Positions 15,019 through 23,582 of a DNA stretch of 52,903 nucleotides are shown here, one piece after another. Location: positions 1-52,903 of the forward strand of contig NZ_JACJSF010000057.1 of NCBI RefSeq assembly GCF_014698035.1, read 5' to 3'. Source of the DNA: Desmonostoc muscorum FACHB-395. Lineage in GTDB: Bacteria; Cyanobacteriota; Cyanobacteriia; Cyanobacteriales; Nostocaceae. Below the pieces are notes generated by a model. That model made no database searches. It was not told where the DNA came from and saw only the letters and a program-made list of their open reading frames with translations. The first letter of the stretch is position 1. Every line of letters begins with the position of its first letter. Made by a program: the position numbers and the translations under genes.

Positions 15019-17088
15019 CTACTCAGCATCCTGCCAACCTTCTAAAGTCGCCAATAATATATTGACAAGAGGATGATCAATTAATTCCTTCAATGCCTCA
15101 GTTCCACCAGATTTCAACGCCCCAATTACCCGCGCTTTCAAAGTGGGATTACTGTCGATTTGCTTGAGCGCTTCTGTCACTGCTATCTGTTTTTCTAGTG
15201 GTGTATTAGTCGGGTAACTCTGCCCCAATTGGTTAAGAAGCTGCTGAATCTCTGCTGCGGCTTCTGCGAGATTCTGCTTTTGCTCAGTGGAGTAGTTGGT
15301 GATGTTGCCACCGATTTGATTTGCGGTTACTGTGTCTGCGTTGACTAGACCACCAGCGAATTGAGCGCCTTGTAAGTTAAAACTAGAACTTTTATTACTT
15401 ACCCTTTGTTGGTTATTTTCACCCTGAACATTATTAATGTCGCCATCAACTGAACCACCAACTGAAAAACCACCGGGATTGTTACTCATAAAACCTACCT
15501 GCTCAACGTTTGAATAAAAGCTAGGACGCTCTAACGCCGTCATCACCATATTTTCTAATCTACGGATTTGATTATCTTTTTCTGCTAGCAGTAATTTAAT
15601 CTCTCGCTCCGGCAAACCTTTTATCTGATTATAAGTGTCAAAATATTCTGCGCTCAGTTCAGACTTATCAGCCATAGCTGCTGTTTTTGCACGAAGCAAA
15701 AACTTATCTTCGCCTCGCACTTCCATTCCCACAATCCGCAAATCTGCTTCTGGGTAATTTTCGGCTAGCTGCTTGAACGAAATGGCGATCGCTCTTGGGT
15801 CAACTCCTTGGTTATGGTAAAGGTCGAGGGTGTCGAAGATGGGCTTGATGAAATCCCCAAACTCGCCATCTGCAAATACTTCCTGGCGATTGTCTGGTTT
15901 GCGGTGCGGGTCGGGATTGTCTGGAGTGGGCAGGCGCATATAAACGTATTTACACCGCACTCCGTCAAACTTGGTATCAGTGGTAATATTCCAATCTTCA
16001 ATAAATGCGCCTGTGAGATTAGCGCCTATAAAGTCAGTGCCGTCAAGTTGGGTTTGTACTAGCTTTGCTCTGGATAAGTCTGCGTCTTTGAATGTGGCTT
16101 CACTGAGATCAGCACCTATGAAGCTTGCATCTGCTAGGTTAGCTTGTTGTAAGTTGACACCTCGGAGGATTTGACGGTCAAAGTTCTTTTCCTGTCCTTG
16201 ACCTGTAATTAACAGTTGACGTACTTGTGGATTTTGAAGATAAGTTTTACTAGAACGAATAAAGTCAAGCATTTTAACTTGATGCCAACAGGTACGGGTT
16301 AGAATAGCTTTTCTGAAGTCTGTATTTCGGAGTGTGGATTGAGTAAAGATACTATTGGTTAAATCACAACCGCGAAAACTTGTACCTCCGATAGCAGCAA
16401 AGGCAATACTAATCTCTCTAATCCAAGTATTTTTCTCATCTCCAGCAACAGCACGCCAACCAGTATAAGCACTAAGTAAAATCACGGTTTCAGTGACGAT
16501 GATAGAGCCATGTTGATATCCAGCAACAACAACAACTGCTACAATTGCTCCAGCAACGGCCACTCCTTCTGCAACGACGCTGGCAATAGCAATGACTATA
16601 GCAACAGCGACGGCGACAGCTCCTACAACTGCCCCAGCAACAGCAACGGCTCCGACAATGGCTGCTTCTTGGCCAAACATCGCAACAGCAATAGAGCCTG
16701 TAATAGCAACTATAAAAGCCACTACTCCTAACCCAGCTCCAAACCCTTTATGAATAACGACAATAAAGAATACTGCAAGCACAAATAAAGAGGCTATGCC
16801 AACTGTAATATTCTCAAGTTTATTGCTGACAAATACAAAGACTACAAAATAGAAAGCAAACCATGAGAAAAAGCCAGAAATTCCTGCTAGCAACCATGAA
16901 ATAATAACTAAACTAATTGTCCATCGCTTCTGTAATCCAGCTTTTGTATGACTAAAGTTTGCCTCTCTCAAATTAGCCCTACTAAAATCTGTCCCTCGAA
17001 TATCTGCGTGACTAAAGTTTGCACCAGTCAAGTCTTGACCTTTGAATGAACGACCTCTGAGATTCTGGTGAGAGAAGTCTTGGGGCAT
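15019..17088 (-). CDS. Membrane-anchored pentapeptide-repeat protein with IGG motif
   Basis: The 689-aa product opens with pentapeptide repeats (residues 5-45), then several hydrophobic segments between about 55 and 225, including a long Ala/Val/Ile-rich stretch, so it is an integral membrane protein. Two further pentapeptide blocks lie at about 230-260 and 305-360. After a linker come a Gly-rich NNPGGFSVGGSVDGDIN segment and the shared motif at about 575-597 (QFAGGLVNADTV, QIGGNITN). The C-terminal 90 residues are helical (ALKQIDSNPTLKARVIGALK) and resemble endings of other cyanobacterial pentapeptide proteins. It is the first gene of the operon, 35 bp before the next start, and probably places the system at a membrane. 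Confidence 0.8.
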   Translation of the reverse strand: MPQDFSHQNLRGRSFKGQDLTGANFSHADIRGTDFSRANLREANFSHTKAGLQKRWTISLVIISWLLAGISGFFSWFAFYFVVFVFVSNKLENITVGIASLFVLAVFFIVVIHKGFGAGLGVVAFIVAITGSIAVAMFGQEAAIVGAVAVAGAVVGAVAVAVAIVIAIASVVAEGVAVAGAIVAVVVVAGYQHGSIIVTETVILLSAYTGWRAVAGDEKNTWIREISIAFAAIGGTSFRGCDLTNSIFTQSTLRNTDFRKAILTRTCWHQVKMLDFIRSSKTYLQNPQVRQLLITGQGQEKNFDRQILRGVNLQQANLADASFIGADLSEATFKDADLSRAKLVQTQLDGTDFIGANLTGAFIEDWNITTDTKFDGVRCKYVYMRLPTPDNPDPHRKPDNRQEVFADGEFGDFIKPIFDTLDLYHNQGVDPRAIAISFKQLAENYPEADLRIVGMEVRGEDKFLLRAKTAAMADKSELSAEYFDTYNQIKGLPEREIKLLLAEKDNQIRRLENMVMTALERPSFYSNVEQVGFMSNNPGGFSVGGSVDGDINNVQGENNQQRVSNKSSSFNLQGAQFAGGLVNADTVTANQIGGNITNYSTEQKQNLAEAAAEIQQLLNQLGQSYPTNTPLEKQIAVTEALKQIDSNPTLKARVIGALKSGGTEALKELIDHPLVNILLATLEGWQDAE

Positions 17089-17560
17089 GGCAGGGCTAGT
17101 GAAAGCAAGGGTTGAAGCTAGATACAGCTTGAGTGTGCGCTTTTACGGACTTCTGCACAAGATTTTGTCATAAATGGTAAATAATTAGGAGCGATTATAG
17201 CTGTGGTGAATTTCTACTGGAGTGATCCCACCCTCAAAATCGGAGTCTGCAAACTCAACGATCTGCTTGAGTCGGCTTTTGTTGTTCTTGTGCGAGCGCA
17301 AGTTGGCTAAATGCAGAGATTAGACTTACAGTCAGGTGATTCTGGAACAGAGTTGGCAAAAACAATGAGTCCTTAAAATTCCTTTAAGGTTTCCTGTAAG
17401 GTTTTTTAACCTGTTGTCAGTAGTGTAAGAGTTATGGTATTCCAATCTACTTTGCCAACTACGAGCTTGTGTATAGGTATTTTGTCAAGTTTTGCCAGAA
17501 ATGCTGTCAACTCTGCTCTTAACAAAGGTATTTAACCCTCAAATAAAATCGAAAACTACC
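17089..17560. other. Intergenic region with a family 2 scrap
   Basis: No convincing gene was found. GGCTAAATGCAGAGATT near 17313 followed by a degraded stretch to about 17345 matches the start of the family 2 tail at 19551. The region should hold the promoters of the leftward pentapeptide/STAND operon and the rightward secreted protein, but no clear boxes could be fixed. Confidence 0.4.
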
Positions 17561-18322
17561 ATGAACAAACAATCATTGAGCTACAAAGCCTCAATTATTC
17601 CTCTATTAGGTGCAATAATAGTCACCAACGGATTTTTCTCCAAAGTATCGGCGCAAAATATTTCTGCTCCAGAGACTACTGATTCTGTTGCAGTCAGTGT
17701 CAAAAACCAAGAGTTTCCACAGTGGGGATATTACATGGTGCGAAGAGATTTTCGCAAATGTGCTTCTCCAATATGCGGTGGATATTTTATAAATCTTGTC
17801 AACTTGAAAGCTACTCCTTGCTTAGATGGTGTTTTTCGCTCCGAATGCTATGTGTCTGCAATTGATTGGAATTCCCTGAAAGTCTCGCCTTCCGAACTAA
17901 TAAAAATTCAAAATGATGATGGTAGCCGTGTGATTCTCAGAGGTAACATCGTTCCAGTAACATTTCCTCTCTTCGGTGAGTTTGGGAATTTGAGAGTAAA
18001 GGAAGCCTTCTATGCCGCGACAAATGCCCCAGCAAAAGGTACTTTTGTGGCACTAAAAGACAATGGCATTCGTTGCATCACAACTCCTTGCTTCTCCACA
18101 GATAATCTGGTTCTAAACAAGCCTTATATTTCTCAAGTTTCGTCAATCGATTTTAGCCAAACGGGTGCAACACAAAAACAACTTGAAGCAGCAGCAAGTG
18201 AAATTTTTGGTCAAGGTTTGATTGCTGTAGGTACAACAAAGGTAGTTGAAAACGTAGATCCAACCAAGAGAGATACTCAGTTTGTCGCTACACAGTTTTA
18301 TCTGAGAGTGGCACCGAACTAA
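17561..18322 (+). CDS. Secreted DUF6748-like protein
   Basis: The frame is open from 17492, but ATG 17561 gives a proper signal peptide: MNKQSL, a hydrophobic core (IIPLLGAIIVTN) and a cleavage site near VSAQN. The mature part has a YMVRRDFRKCASPICGGYF block and further cysteines in LKATPCLDG, RSECYV and ITTPCF, suggesting disulphides and an extracytoplasmic location. The RRDxRKCxSPxCGG pattern recalls the DUF6748 family of secreted bacterial proteins. Function is unknown. It is followed at 18324-18355 by a short inverted repeat and at 18383-18399 by a perfect palindromic stretch. Apparently monocistronic. Confidence 0.65.
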   Translation: MNKQSLSYKASIIPLLGAIIVTNGFFSKVSAQNISAPETTDSVAVSVKNQEFPQWGYYMVRRDFRKCASPICGGYFINLVNLKATPCLDGVFRSECYVSAIDWNSLKVSPSELIKIQNDDGSRVILRGNIVPVTFPLFGEFGNLRVKEAFYAATNAPAKGTFVALKDNGIRCITTPCFSTDNLVLNKPYISQVSSIDFSQTGATQKQLEAAASEIFGQGLIAVGTTKVVENVDPTKRDTQFVATQFYLRVAPN

Positions 18323-18507
18323 AGGTTGCCCCCGTAAAGTAGTGGTCTGGCAACCCAACTTTGCGTGGTGGCAGGTTGGGGAGGGAGAAATTTTCTCCCC
18401 CTGCTCGACCTATACCGCTCTCATTGGGTTGGTGAACTACTAGCCAAATGCGTGCTATATCTTTACCAACGCGATAATTTACAGAAACAGAGAAACTGTA
18501 TAAACCA

Positions 18508-19083
18508 ATGTTCAAGGGGAGATTAGAAGCCTTTAGCGATGGTGTAATCGCTATCATCATCACCATCATGGTGCTGGAATTGAAAGTGCCTCATGGGGGC
18601 GATATAGGCGCACTCCGTCCATTATTGCCAATATTCTTGAGCTATATCTTAAGTTTTGTCAACGTTGGAATCTACTGGAACAACCACCATCACCTGCTAC
18701 AGGTAGCCAAGCAAGTGAACGGGCGAACTCTCTGGGCGAATTTGCATTTGTTGTTTTGGTTATCCCTCATTCCCTTTGCTACTGCTTGGATGGGCGAAAA
18801 CCACTTTACGGCTTTGCCTGTTGCTTTTTATGGTGTGGTTCTGTTGATGGCGGCGATCGCATACTTTATTCTGAGTCGTACCTTAATTTCTCATCACGGT
18901 AGAGATTCAATGCTGGCCAAGGCTGTTGGTCGAGATTTTAAGGGCAAAATATCAGTGTTGATTTATGCGGCGGCAATTCCCCTTGCTTTTGTAAAACCGT
19001 GGTTTGGCTGTGCATTGTATGTTTTAGTCGCAATTATGTGGCTTATCCCTGATCGCCGGATTGAAAGGACGCTTAAACCTTAG
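18508..19083 (+). CDS. TMEM175/DUF1211-family membrane protein (potassium-channel-like)
   Basis: The 191-aa protein begins MFKGRLEAFSDGVIAIIITI, carrying the RxxxFSDGVxAI signature of helix 1 that lines the pore in TMEM175-family channels. Hydrophobic helices follow near residues 40-60, 75-95, 105-125, 145-165 and 168-182, giving about six segments. Bacterial members are about 200 aa and form tetrameric channels with modest potassium selectivity. The WNNHHH stretch after the second helix is also usual for the family. A Rho-independent terminator follows the stop by 11 bp, so it ends its own transcription unit. The family call is firm; the physiological role here is not known. Confidence 0.85.
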   Translation: MFKGRLEAFSDGVIAIIITIMVLELKVPHGGDIGALRPLLPIFLSYILSFVNVGIYWNNHHHLLQVAKQVNGRTLWANLHLLFWLSLIPFATAWMGENHFTALPVAFYGVVLLMAAIAYFILSRTLISHHGRDSMLAKAVGRDFKGKISVLIYAAAIPLAFVKPWFGCALYVLVAIMWLIPDRRIERTLKP

Positions 19084-19093
19084 AGAGAAAAAA

Positions 19094-19130
19094 ATACTAC
19101 CAAACCAGTTTAAGGTTTGATAGTATTTTT
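19094..19130 (+). terminator. Rho-independent terminator
   Basis: ATACTACCAAACC (19094-19106) pairs with GGTTTGATAGTAT (19114-19126), with one G-T pair, across a seven-base loop. A run of T continues to 19130. It lies 11 bp after the TMEM175-like gene. Confidence 0.8.
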
Positions 19131-19642
19131 AATCAAATATTCCGCCAGAAATTCTTACTGATAGATTTCAAACTAACTGTTTGTATTTCAATATGAAGCA
19201 CTTCAGTTTTCTGCCCAACAGCGACAGCTTGAGGTGGTAGCAATGAATTTAACAATAGTTTTTCCCTTCAAAAATATGATAGTTGTAGCGATCACCCTAG
19301 GGCGGCCGCATCATGTCAATAAGTAAGGTATATTCCCAATAGAGTTAAAAATAATGGCAGATCAGAATTCTCTATTTAGCTGCTGAGTTTGTTGAGAAAT
19401 CAGCCAAGTCATCAAGAAGTTCAAGAGGTAATAATCATCATTCGTTTTTCCCGAATGATTAACTCGTAGTTAGAGCTTCAGCCCTGGTTTTATGCAACTT
19501 AAATGCCGATTAGCTTATGCAGCAATTAAGGGAAATACCTTCTTGAAGTTTTGGCTAAATGCAGAGATTCAGCGTACAGTAAAGCGGTCTTGAGAGAATG
19601 TGACAGTATCCAATGTGCGCGAGACTCCCGCTTTTTCAGCGA
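19131..19642. other. Intergenic region with a family 2 scrap
   Basis: I see no gene. WLNAEIQRTVKRS followed by a stop and ENVTV is encoded at about 19551-19600 on the plus strand, a short remnant of the family 2 tail. A GGCGGCCGC-containing segment near 19301 is locally GC-rich. Confidence 0.4.
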
Positions 19643-19966
19643 TTACAAAGCATCCGTGCGATGTATGGATTCAATCAACTCCTCAACTTCTTCTTCGTCC
19701 AAACATTGTTTCACTTGGGTGGTGAACCACTCAAATTCTTCCGGTTCTGTGTCCGTGACTCGGTAGACCAGTAATGTTCCTGCAACACGGGTAAGAGTAA
19801 GAGGTGATGGAGAAACGTGGCTCAGTAGGTCGCACGCATTCTGGTATATTTCCATGACTGATAATTCGGACAAAGGAGATCCTAACTGAGCAGAAAGCTG
19901 TTTTAGATTCTCCTGAATAGATGAATGGAAGTCTGGATCTTCGGGTTGGGAAAGAGGGTTACTCAT
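19643..19966 (-). CDS. Hypothetical acidic protein, 107 aa
   Basis: The product starts MSNPLSQPEDPDFHSSIQEN and ends with an acidic helix (CLDEEEVEELIESIHRTDAL). The rest appears alpha-helical with a central strand pair (LTRVAGTLLVYRVTD). There is no signal peptide, membrane helix or known catalytic motif. The ATG is preceded by a weak AAGGACA. It is flanked on both sides by gene debris, yet its frame is uninterrupted, and the opposite frames do not look coding. Function unknown. Confidence 0.5.
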   Translation of the reverse strand: MSNPLSQPEDPDFHSSIQENLKQLSAQLGSPLSELSVMEIYQNACDLLSHVSPSPLTLTRVAGTLLVYRVTDTEPEEFEWFTTQVKQCLDEEEVEELIESIHRTDAL

Positions 19967-20019
19967 AATTGTCCTTCAAATGCCATTGGATTGGAACTGA
20001 AAGCAATGGACTTGGAAAC

Positions 20020-20240
20020 TCAGCAACGAGACGATTAGACGGTTACGTACATCATACCCCCACTTGGAAGCTGCGCCATTCCATCACCTTTGCCTGGGTG
20101 ACTCTAACTCAGGGTAGTTCAATCTACTCATCATGCCATGCAATAGGATTCCACTGTTCTTGTAAGGCTCGAATCAAAATGGCATTCAAGACTATTTTGT
20201 ATGGCGTTAACGTGCCAGAAAAGATTGACTCAACCAATAT
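20020..20240 (-). pseudogene. Family 3 remnant, interrupted
   Basis: The minus strand encodes AILIRALQEQWNPIAW, a stop, LPELESP in a shifted frame, and then KWGYDVRNRLI. These align in order with AILIEALANQW, LELEQLLSP and MWGYDERNQLV of the intact 173-aa protein at 23583-24104. Stops and shifts make it non-functional. Its upstream end overlaps the 3' end of the DUF1648 gene at 20207. Confidence 0.5.
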
Positions 20241-20656
20241 CCAATTGTCGCAAATATAATTATTGATGTTACAGGTATAAACCATACCCCTAAATTGGGA
20301 TTTTCTGTAGTCGCTAGATGGAATATTTGCCATTCAATGTAAACAAATATCCAAACCATCTCACTTTTTAACCAATCCAACATTGAACAAGCAATTTGAT
20401 ACTGCCTTAAAGCGTTTTCTTCAGTAATTACAACTGGATAATTAAATGTATTGGGATAACGACTAATAAATGTTAAAAGTCCATAAATTGCTAAACCGAC
20501 AATTGGTAATAACCACAGAACTTTTTTACTCCCCCAACCATTGGCTTGTCCATCAAATCCAAAGTGGACTGGTATAGTATCCGGTAATGTTGACCAAGCA
20601 TAAATAGCGATGCCGAATAATCCTACAAGTCCTACCAGTGCGCTCAAGTTTAGCAT
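20207..20656 (-). CDS. DUF1648 membrane protein, probably 5'-truncated
   Basis: The frame has the DUF1648 signature LPDTIPVHFGFDGQANGWGSK at about residues 24-44 (cited as a block), after an N-terminal hydrophobic helix. Hydrophobic helices lie near 48-65 and 125-145. The family is known from predicted membrane proteins including SdpI-type immunity proteins. ATG 20656 is the first Met, but the frame stays open upstream for 28 codons with protein-like sequence (FGIIYARPDIVIPGFDSAQ) and no start codon, ending at a TGA beside a family 1 scrap. I infer that the true 5' end was lost at that junction. The 3' end also abuts a family 3 remnant, so the C-terminus may be altered. Confidence 0.65.
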   Translation of the reverse strand: MLNLSALVGLVGLFGIAIYAWSTLPDTIPVHFGFDGQANGWGSKKVLWLLPIVGLAIYGLLTFISRYPNTFNYPVVITEENALRQYQIACSMLDWLKSEMVWIFVYIEWQIFHLATTENPNLGVWFIPVTSIIIFATIGYWLSQSFLAR

Positions 20657-20761
20657 CTGTGCCGAATCGAATCCAGGAATTACAATATCAGGTCTAGCAT
20701 AAATAATCCCAAATAAATTTGGCTTATTCGCTCATATCCACCGAATATAATTCGGGGGTTT

Positions 20762-20930
20762 TACGCTCAAAGTTGCGCCGAATTAGGGGTAGAATCTGGG
20801 GTTTGACTTCTTGCTCTCGTGCTGGAATGACAATCCGGCGCTGATGATAATAATCAAGAAATTGCTGGTTAAGTTTTCGCAGTGGGGAATTGCTTGTGTT
20901 GATGGGGTGCTGGTGAATTAGGAGGAGTAG
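20762..20930 (+). pseudogene. Family 1 tail fragment
   Basis: Plus-strand DNA matches the family 1 tail, with frameshifts: a degraded KLR-N-GVESGV region, then LL-CWNDNPAL, IIIKKLLVKFSQWGIA and VDGVLVN before a premature TAG and a final TAG at 20928. The rest of the gap from 20931 to 21012 shows nothing. Confidence 0.55.
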
Positions 20931-21012
20931 TAAATCTGTACAATCGAGAAGAGTTTGGGCTTGCCGTTGAATACCCAGATCCCCTTGTCTAGAGTATTAC
21001 CCTGCAATGTAG

Positions 21013-21750
21013 TTAACTTGATGATACCTCAACGATATTTTGGGCAAAGCTTTTATAAGCATCGCCCATTTGTTTAGCTATCGAGTCAGGAAAGACATGA
21101 AAATCCCCAGCTTTGAGAGCTTTTATTATCCCGTCTGCCACAAGTGTTGGTGGCTGTGCAACCTCACTCATTCCTGCCGCATCGCCCATATCCGTGGCAA
21201 TCGGGCCAGGGTGAACACTTAGCACTAGCGTACCCTGCTCACTCAATAGTTCTCGTAATGCCTGGGTGATTGAATAGGCCGCAGCTTTCGAGGCACAGTA
21301 AGTAGCAGAGTCGGGGAAACCCTTGAGCGAAGCAACAGAATTGATTTGGGCAAAGACACCACCTCCATTGGCTTTGAGTACTGGGGCAAACGCCTGAGCC
21401 ATGTAGATCAATCCATATACATTGATCTTCATCTGAAATTCGAGAGCGGCGATCGAATCCTCAGCTAGGGGAGTTCCGGCTTGAAAAACTCCTGCATTAT
21501 TGACGACTATTTGCACATCTTGGGCAGTTTGAGCAGCAGCAACAATAGATTGGGGATCACCTAAATCAACCTGAATTGGTACTACCTGTAAGCCATATTG
21601 CTCAACCAATGAGGAGACACTGTTGAGCTGACGAACAGCCGCATAGACTTTGGTGGCTCCGTGTTCAATAAACGACTCAACTATCGCCTTGCCGATGCCG
21701 CGATTTGCGCCCGTAACCAAAATGGTTTTGTCTTTGATGTCGTAGTTCAT
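21013..21750 (-). CDS. Short-chain dehydrogenase/reductase (classical SDR)
   Basis: The 245-aa protein is a complete classical SDR. TGANRGIG at residues 14-21 is the cofactor-binding Gly motif, NNAG lies near 84, a catalytic Ser is in INSVASLKG, and YCASK near 151-155 carries the Tyr and Lys. The Arg after the first strand (AAVRQ) and Asp in QVDLGD suggest NADP(H) preference, an inference. The end is family-like (VHPGPIATDMG). Substrate cannot be deduced. It is monocistronic, with an AGGAGA ribosome binding site upstream. It is one of the few ordinary metabolic genes here and sits between family 1 fragments. Confidence 0.9.
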   Translation of the reverse strand: MNYDIKDKTILVTGANRGIGKAIVESFIEHGATKVYAAVRQLNSVSSLVEQYGLQVVPIQVDLGDPQSIVAAAQTAQDVQIVVNNAGVFQAGTPLAEDSIAALEFQMKINVYGLIYMAQAFAPVLKANGGGVFAQINSVASLKGFPDSATYCASKAAAYSITQALRELLSEQGTLVLSVHPGPIATDMGDAAGMSEVAQPPTLVADGIIKALKAGDFHVFPDSIAKQMGDAYKSFAQNIVEVSSS

Positions 21751-21923
21751 TTGGATTTCTCCTTATGGTTTTCCATGATCTGAAAAACCTTGGACAATCG
21801 CTTTAAGTTAGGCAAAGAAATTTAGCTGCTCTCTTGAAGAAAGACTGCGGCTTCCACTGCTCCTCCTAGCATGGTATCATCATCCCTCATGCGAATCTAG
21901 CAACACCAATTTTTTAGCCGCCT

Positions 21924-22427
21924 TTGAAGTTTGTGCTTTTGGACACCTCTTTTATATCTCTGCACAACGAGGATTTGCCAGGATTTGGGGAATTGGGCGT
22001 GCTGAGTGTTCTGTCTCTTTTGCAGCAGGAGTTCTATCGTGCGCGGTTGCTTCAGTCGTTGACGAATGCAGCGATCGCTAATCAAACTCAGGGGCAGGTA
22101 GAACAGGGAAATTCAGCTTCATTGTTAATTGAAAATTCAGTTTCGGGTGTAGAAATCAAAGCAGTTGATGAAGGTGGTTATTCCGCCGCGCCCGTCACTG
22201 AAAAATGGTCGCATGATGCGATTGTAGCGAGGTCAAATATGCGACCTGTAAGAAGGGAGAAACTGAATCGGGCGGCAAATTCGGGCGAGAATCCGGGGTT
22301 TGACTTTTTGCAGGAGTGCTGGGATGATGATCCGGCTTTGCAGATTGTGATCAAGAAATTGCTGATGAAGTTTCCACAGTGGGGAATTGCAATTGTGGAT
22401 GGGGTGCTGGTTGATTGGGAGAGGTAA
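21924..22427 (+). CDS. Family 1 protein, copy with middle and tail
   Basis: The 167-aa frame contains a segment absent from the other long copies, LHNEDLPGFGELGVLSVLSL followed by LQQEFYRARLLQSL, then AIANQTQGQVEQGNSASLL, a single ENSVSGVEIKAVDEG unit, EKWSHDAIVARSN, GFDFLQECWDDDPALQIVIK and PQWGIAIVDGVLVDWE. The same LH-x-DL...LQQEFYR segment is seen next to the IS at 49660. The first codons (MKFVLLDTSFI) probably come from a shifted frame, so the natural start is uncertain. The tail is intact and ends 75 bp before the converging Mrr gene. Confidence 0.45.
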   Translation: MKFVLLDTSFISLHNEDLPGFGELGVLSVLSLLQQEFYRARLLQSLTNAAIANQTQGQVEQGNSASLLIENSVSGVEIKAVDEGGYSAAPVTEKWSHDAIVARSNMRPVRREKLNRAANSGENPGFDFLQECWDDDPALQIVIKKLLMKFPQWGIAIVDGVLVDWER

Positions 22428-22501
22428 ATTAAGTTTCTTAAAGAATATGAAATAAGACAGCAAGAACAAAATCCAAATTCTTCATTTCCCTCAATTTTGT
22501 T

Positions 22502-23419
22502 CTAGCTATCTGTAAAATAATCCGAGTCAACTTTTTTAACTTCATACACAGCAAATGGCGTAACACCAACATTATTTTCTATCATTAACTGAGTCAGAGT
22601 TTCACCATTAACCAAAATAATCTTAGTGTCAATCCTTGAAACATAGTCTTTAGCTTCACTTGTAAAAGTTGATGTTGTTATAAATACACCTTTTTTTGCA
22701 CGGAACCCTTGTAAAGCTCCAGCAAATTTTTGAATTTCAGGACGACCTATAGAATTCTCCCAACGTTTGGCTTGGATATAAATTACATCCAGACCAAGAC
22801 GATCTTCATTGATGATACCATCAATTCCGCCATCACCGCTACGACCAACTGTTTTACCAGCATCCTTGCGAGTACCTCCATATCCCATTTTGACTAATAA
22901 ATCTACCACTAGCTTTTCAAAGAAAGCTGGTGGAGAATTCTTAATTATCTGTAGTAAATCTGATGCTAAATCTCTTGTTAGCTTTTGAATAGCAATCTCT
23001 AAATTTTCTTCTGGTGTACGACTTGTATCTAGCTCGACTTCACTACCATTAGATATAGATTGCTCTGATTGCTGATTATAATTTTGGAATTCTAGAAATT
23101 CAGGAAATTGCTTTAAAAATTTAGCATTAATCTCAACAGGATTAGTTTTAACAGCATCGAATCCCCTATCAGTTATACGAAAATAACCTCGCTTAGTTGA
23201 TTCTATTAACCCAGCTTTCTTGAGATAAGTGCGTGCCCATCCTATACGATTATCAAAAGTTGGTTGGCGACCGCTAGGCAGTAGTTCTTTGCGTTCTTCT
23301 TCGGTTAATCGGAAGTGAACCGCCAGAGCCTCAATTCCTTCCCGTAATGAATGTTCCTTTTGGTCAGTCGTAAACTTCAGCAACGGCAGCATTATAGCTT
23401 GGTAATCAGGGATGGGCAT
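22502..23419 (-). CDS. Mrr-type restriction endonuclease
   Basis: The 305-aa product has an N-terminal winged-helix Mrr_N-like domain (residues 1-95: MPIPDYQAIMLPLLKF, RIGWARTYLKKAGLIES, GYFRITDRG) and a C-terminal PD-(D/E)xK domain from about 155. The catalytic core is visible as the Asp in GDGGIDGII near residues 190-197 and the QAKRW motif near 212, with the usual helix FEKLVVDLLVKMGYGG before it. Mrr enzymes cut modified DNA in a methylation-dependent manner. Length is normal for the family and the frame is intact. No methyltransferase is adjacent. It converges with a family 1 copy and is followed upstream by the family 3 gene. A role in restricting methylated foreign DNA is inferred from the family. 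Confidence 0.9.
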   Translation of the reverse strand: MPIPDYQAIMLPLLKFTTDQKEHSLREGIEALAVHFRLTEEERKELLPSGRQPTFDNRIGWARTYLKKAGLIESTKRGYFRITDRGFDAVKTNPVEINAKFLKQFPEFLEFQNYNQQSEQSISNGSEVELDTSRTPEENLEIAIQKLTRDLASDLLQIIKNSPPAFFEKLVVDLLVKMGYGGTRKDAGKTVGRSGDGGIDGIINEDRLGLDVIYIQAKRWENSIGRPEIQKFAGALQGFRAKKGVFITTSTFTSEAKDYVSRIDTKIILVNGETLTQLMIENNVGVTPFAVYEVKKVDSDYFTDS

Positions 23420-23582
23420 ACAGTCTATTCAGCAAGGGTAAAATACTTAAACAGAAAATACTATATAATAAACGATTTTTACGCTTCTCTCCTTAAAAAT
23501 GGTCAAGTGAAGCAATTGCTACTCGTTCAGCTAAAGCGATTGCTGCTTGATAGTGCTTATCCACTAATGCAGAAGATGTAGA

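Noticed and set aside
18383..18399. GGGAGAAATTTTCTCCC as terminator of the DUF6748-like gene.
   Set aside because: Palindrome with essentially no loop and no following T-run; it is mentioned but not called a terminator.
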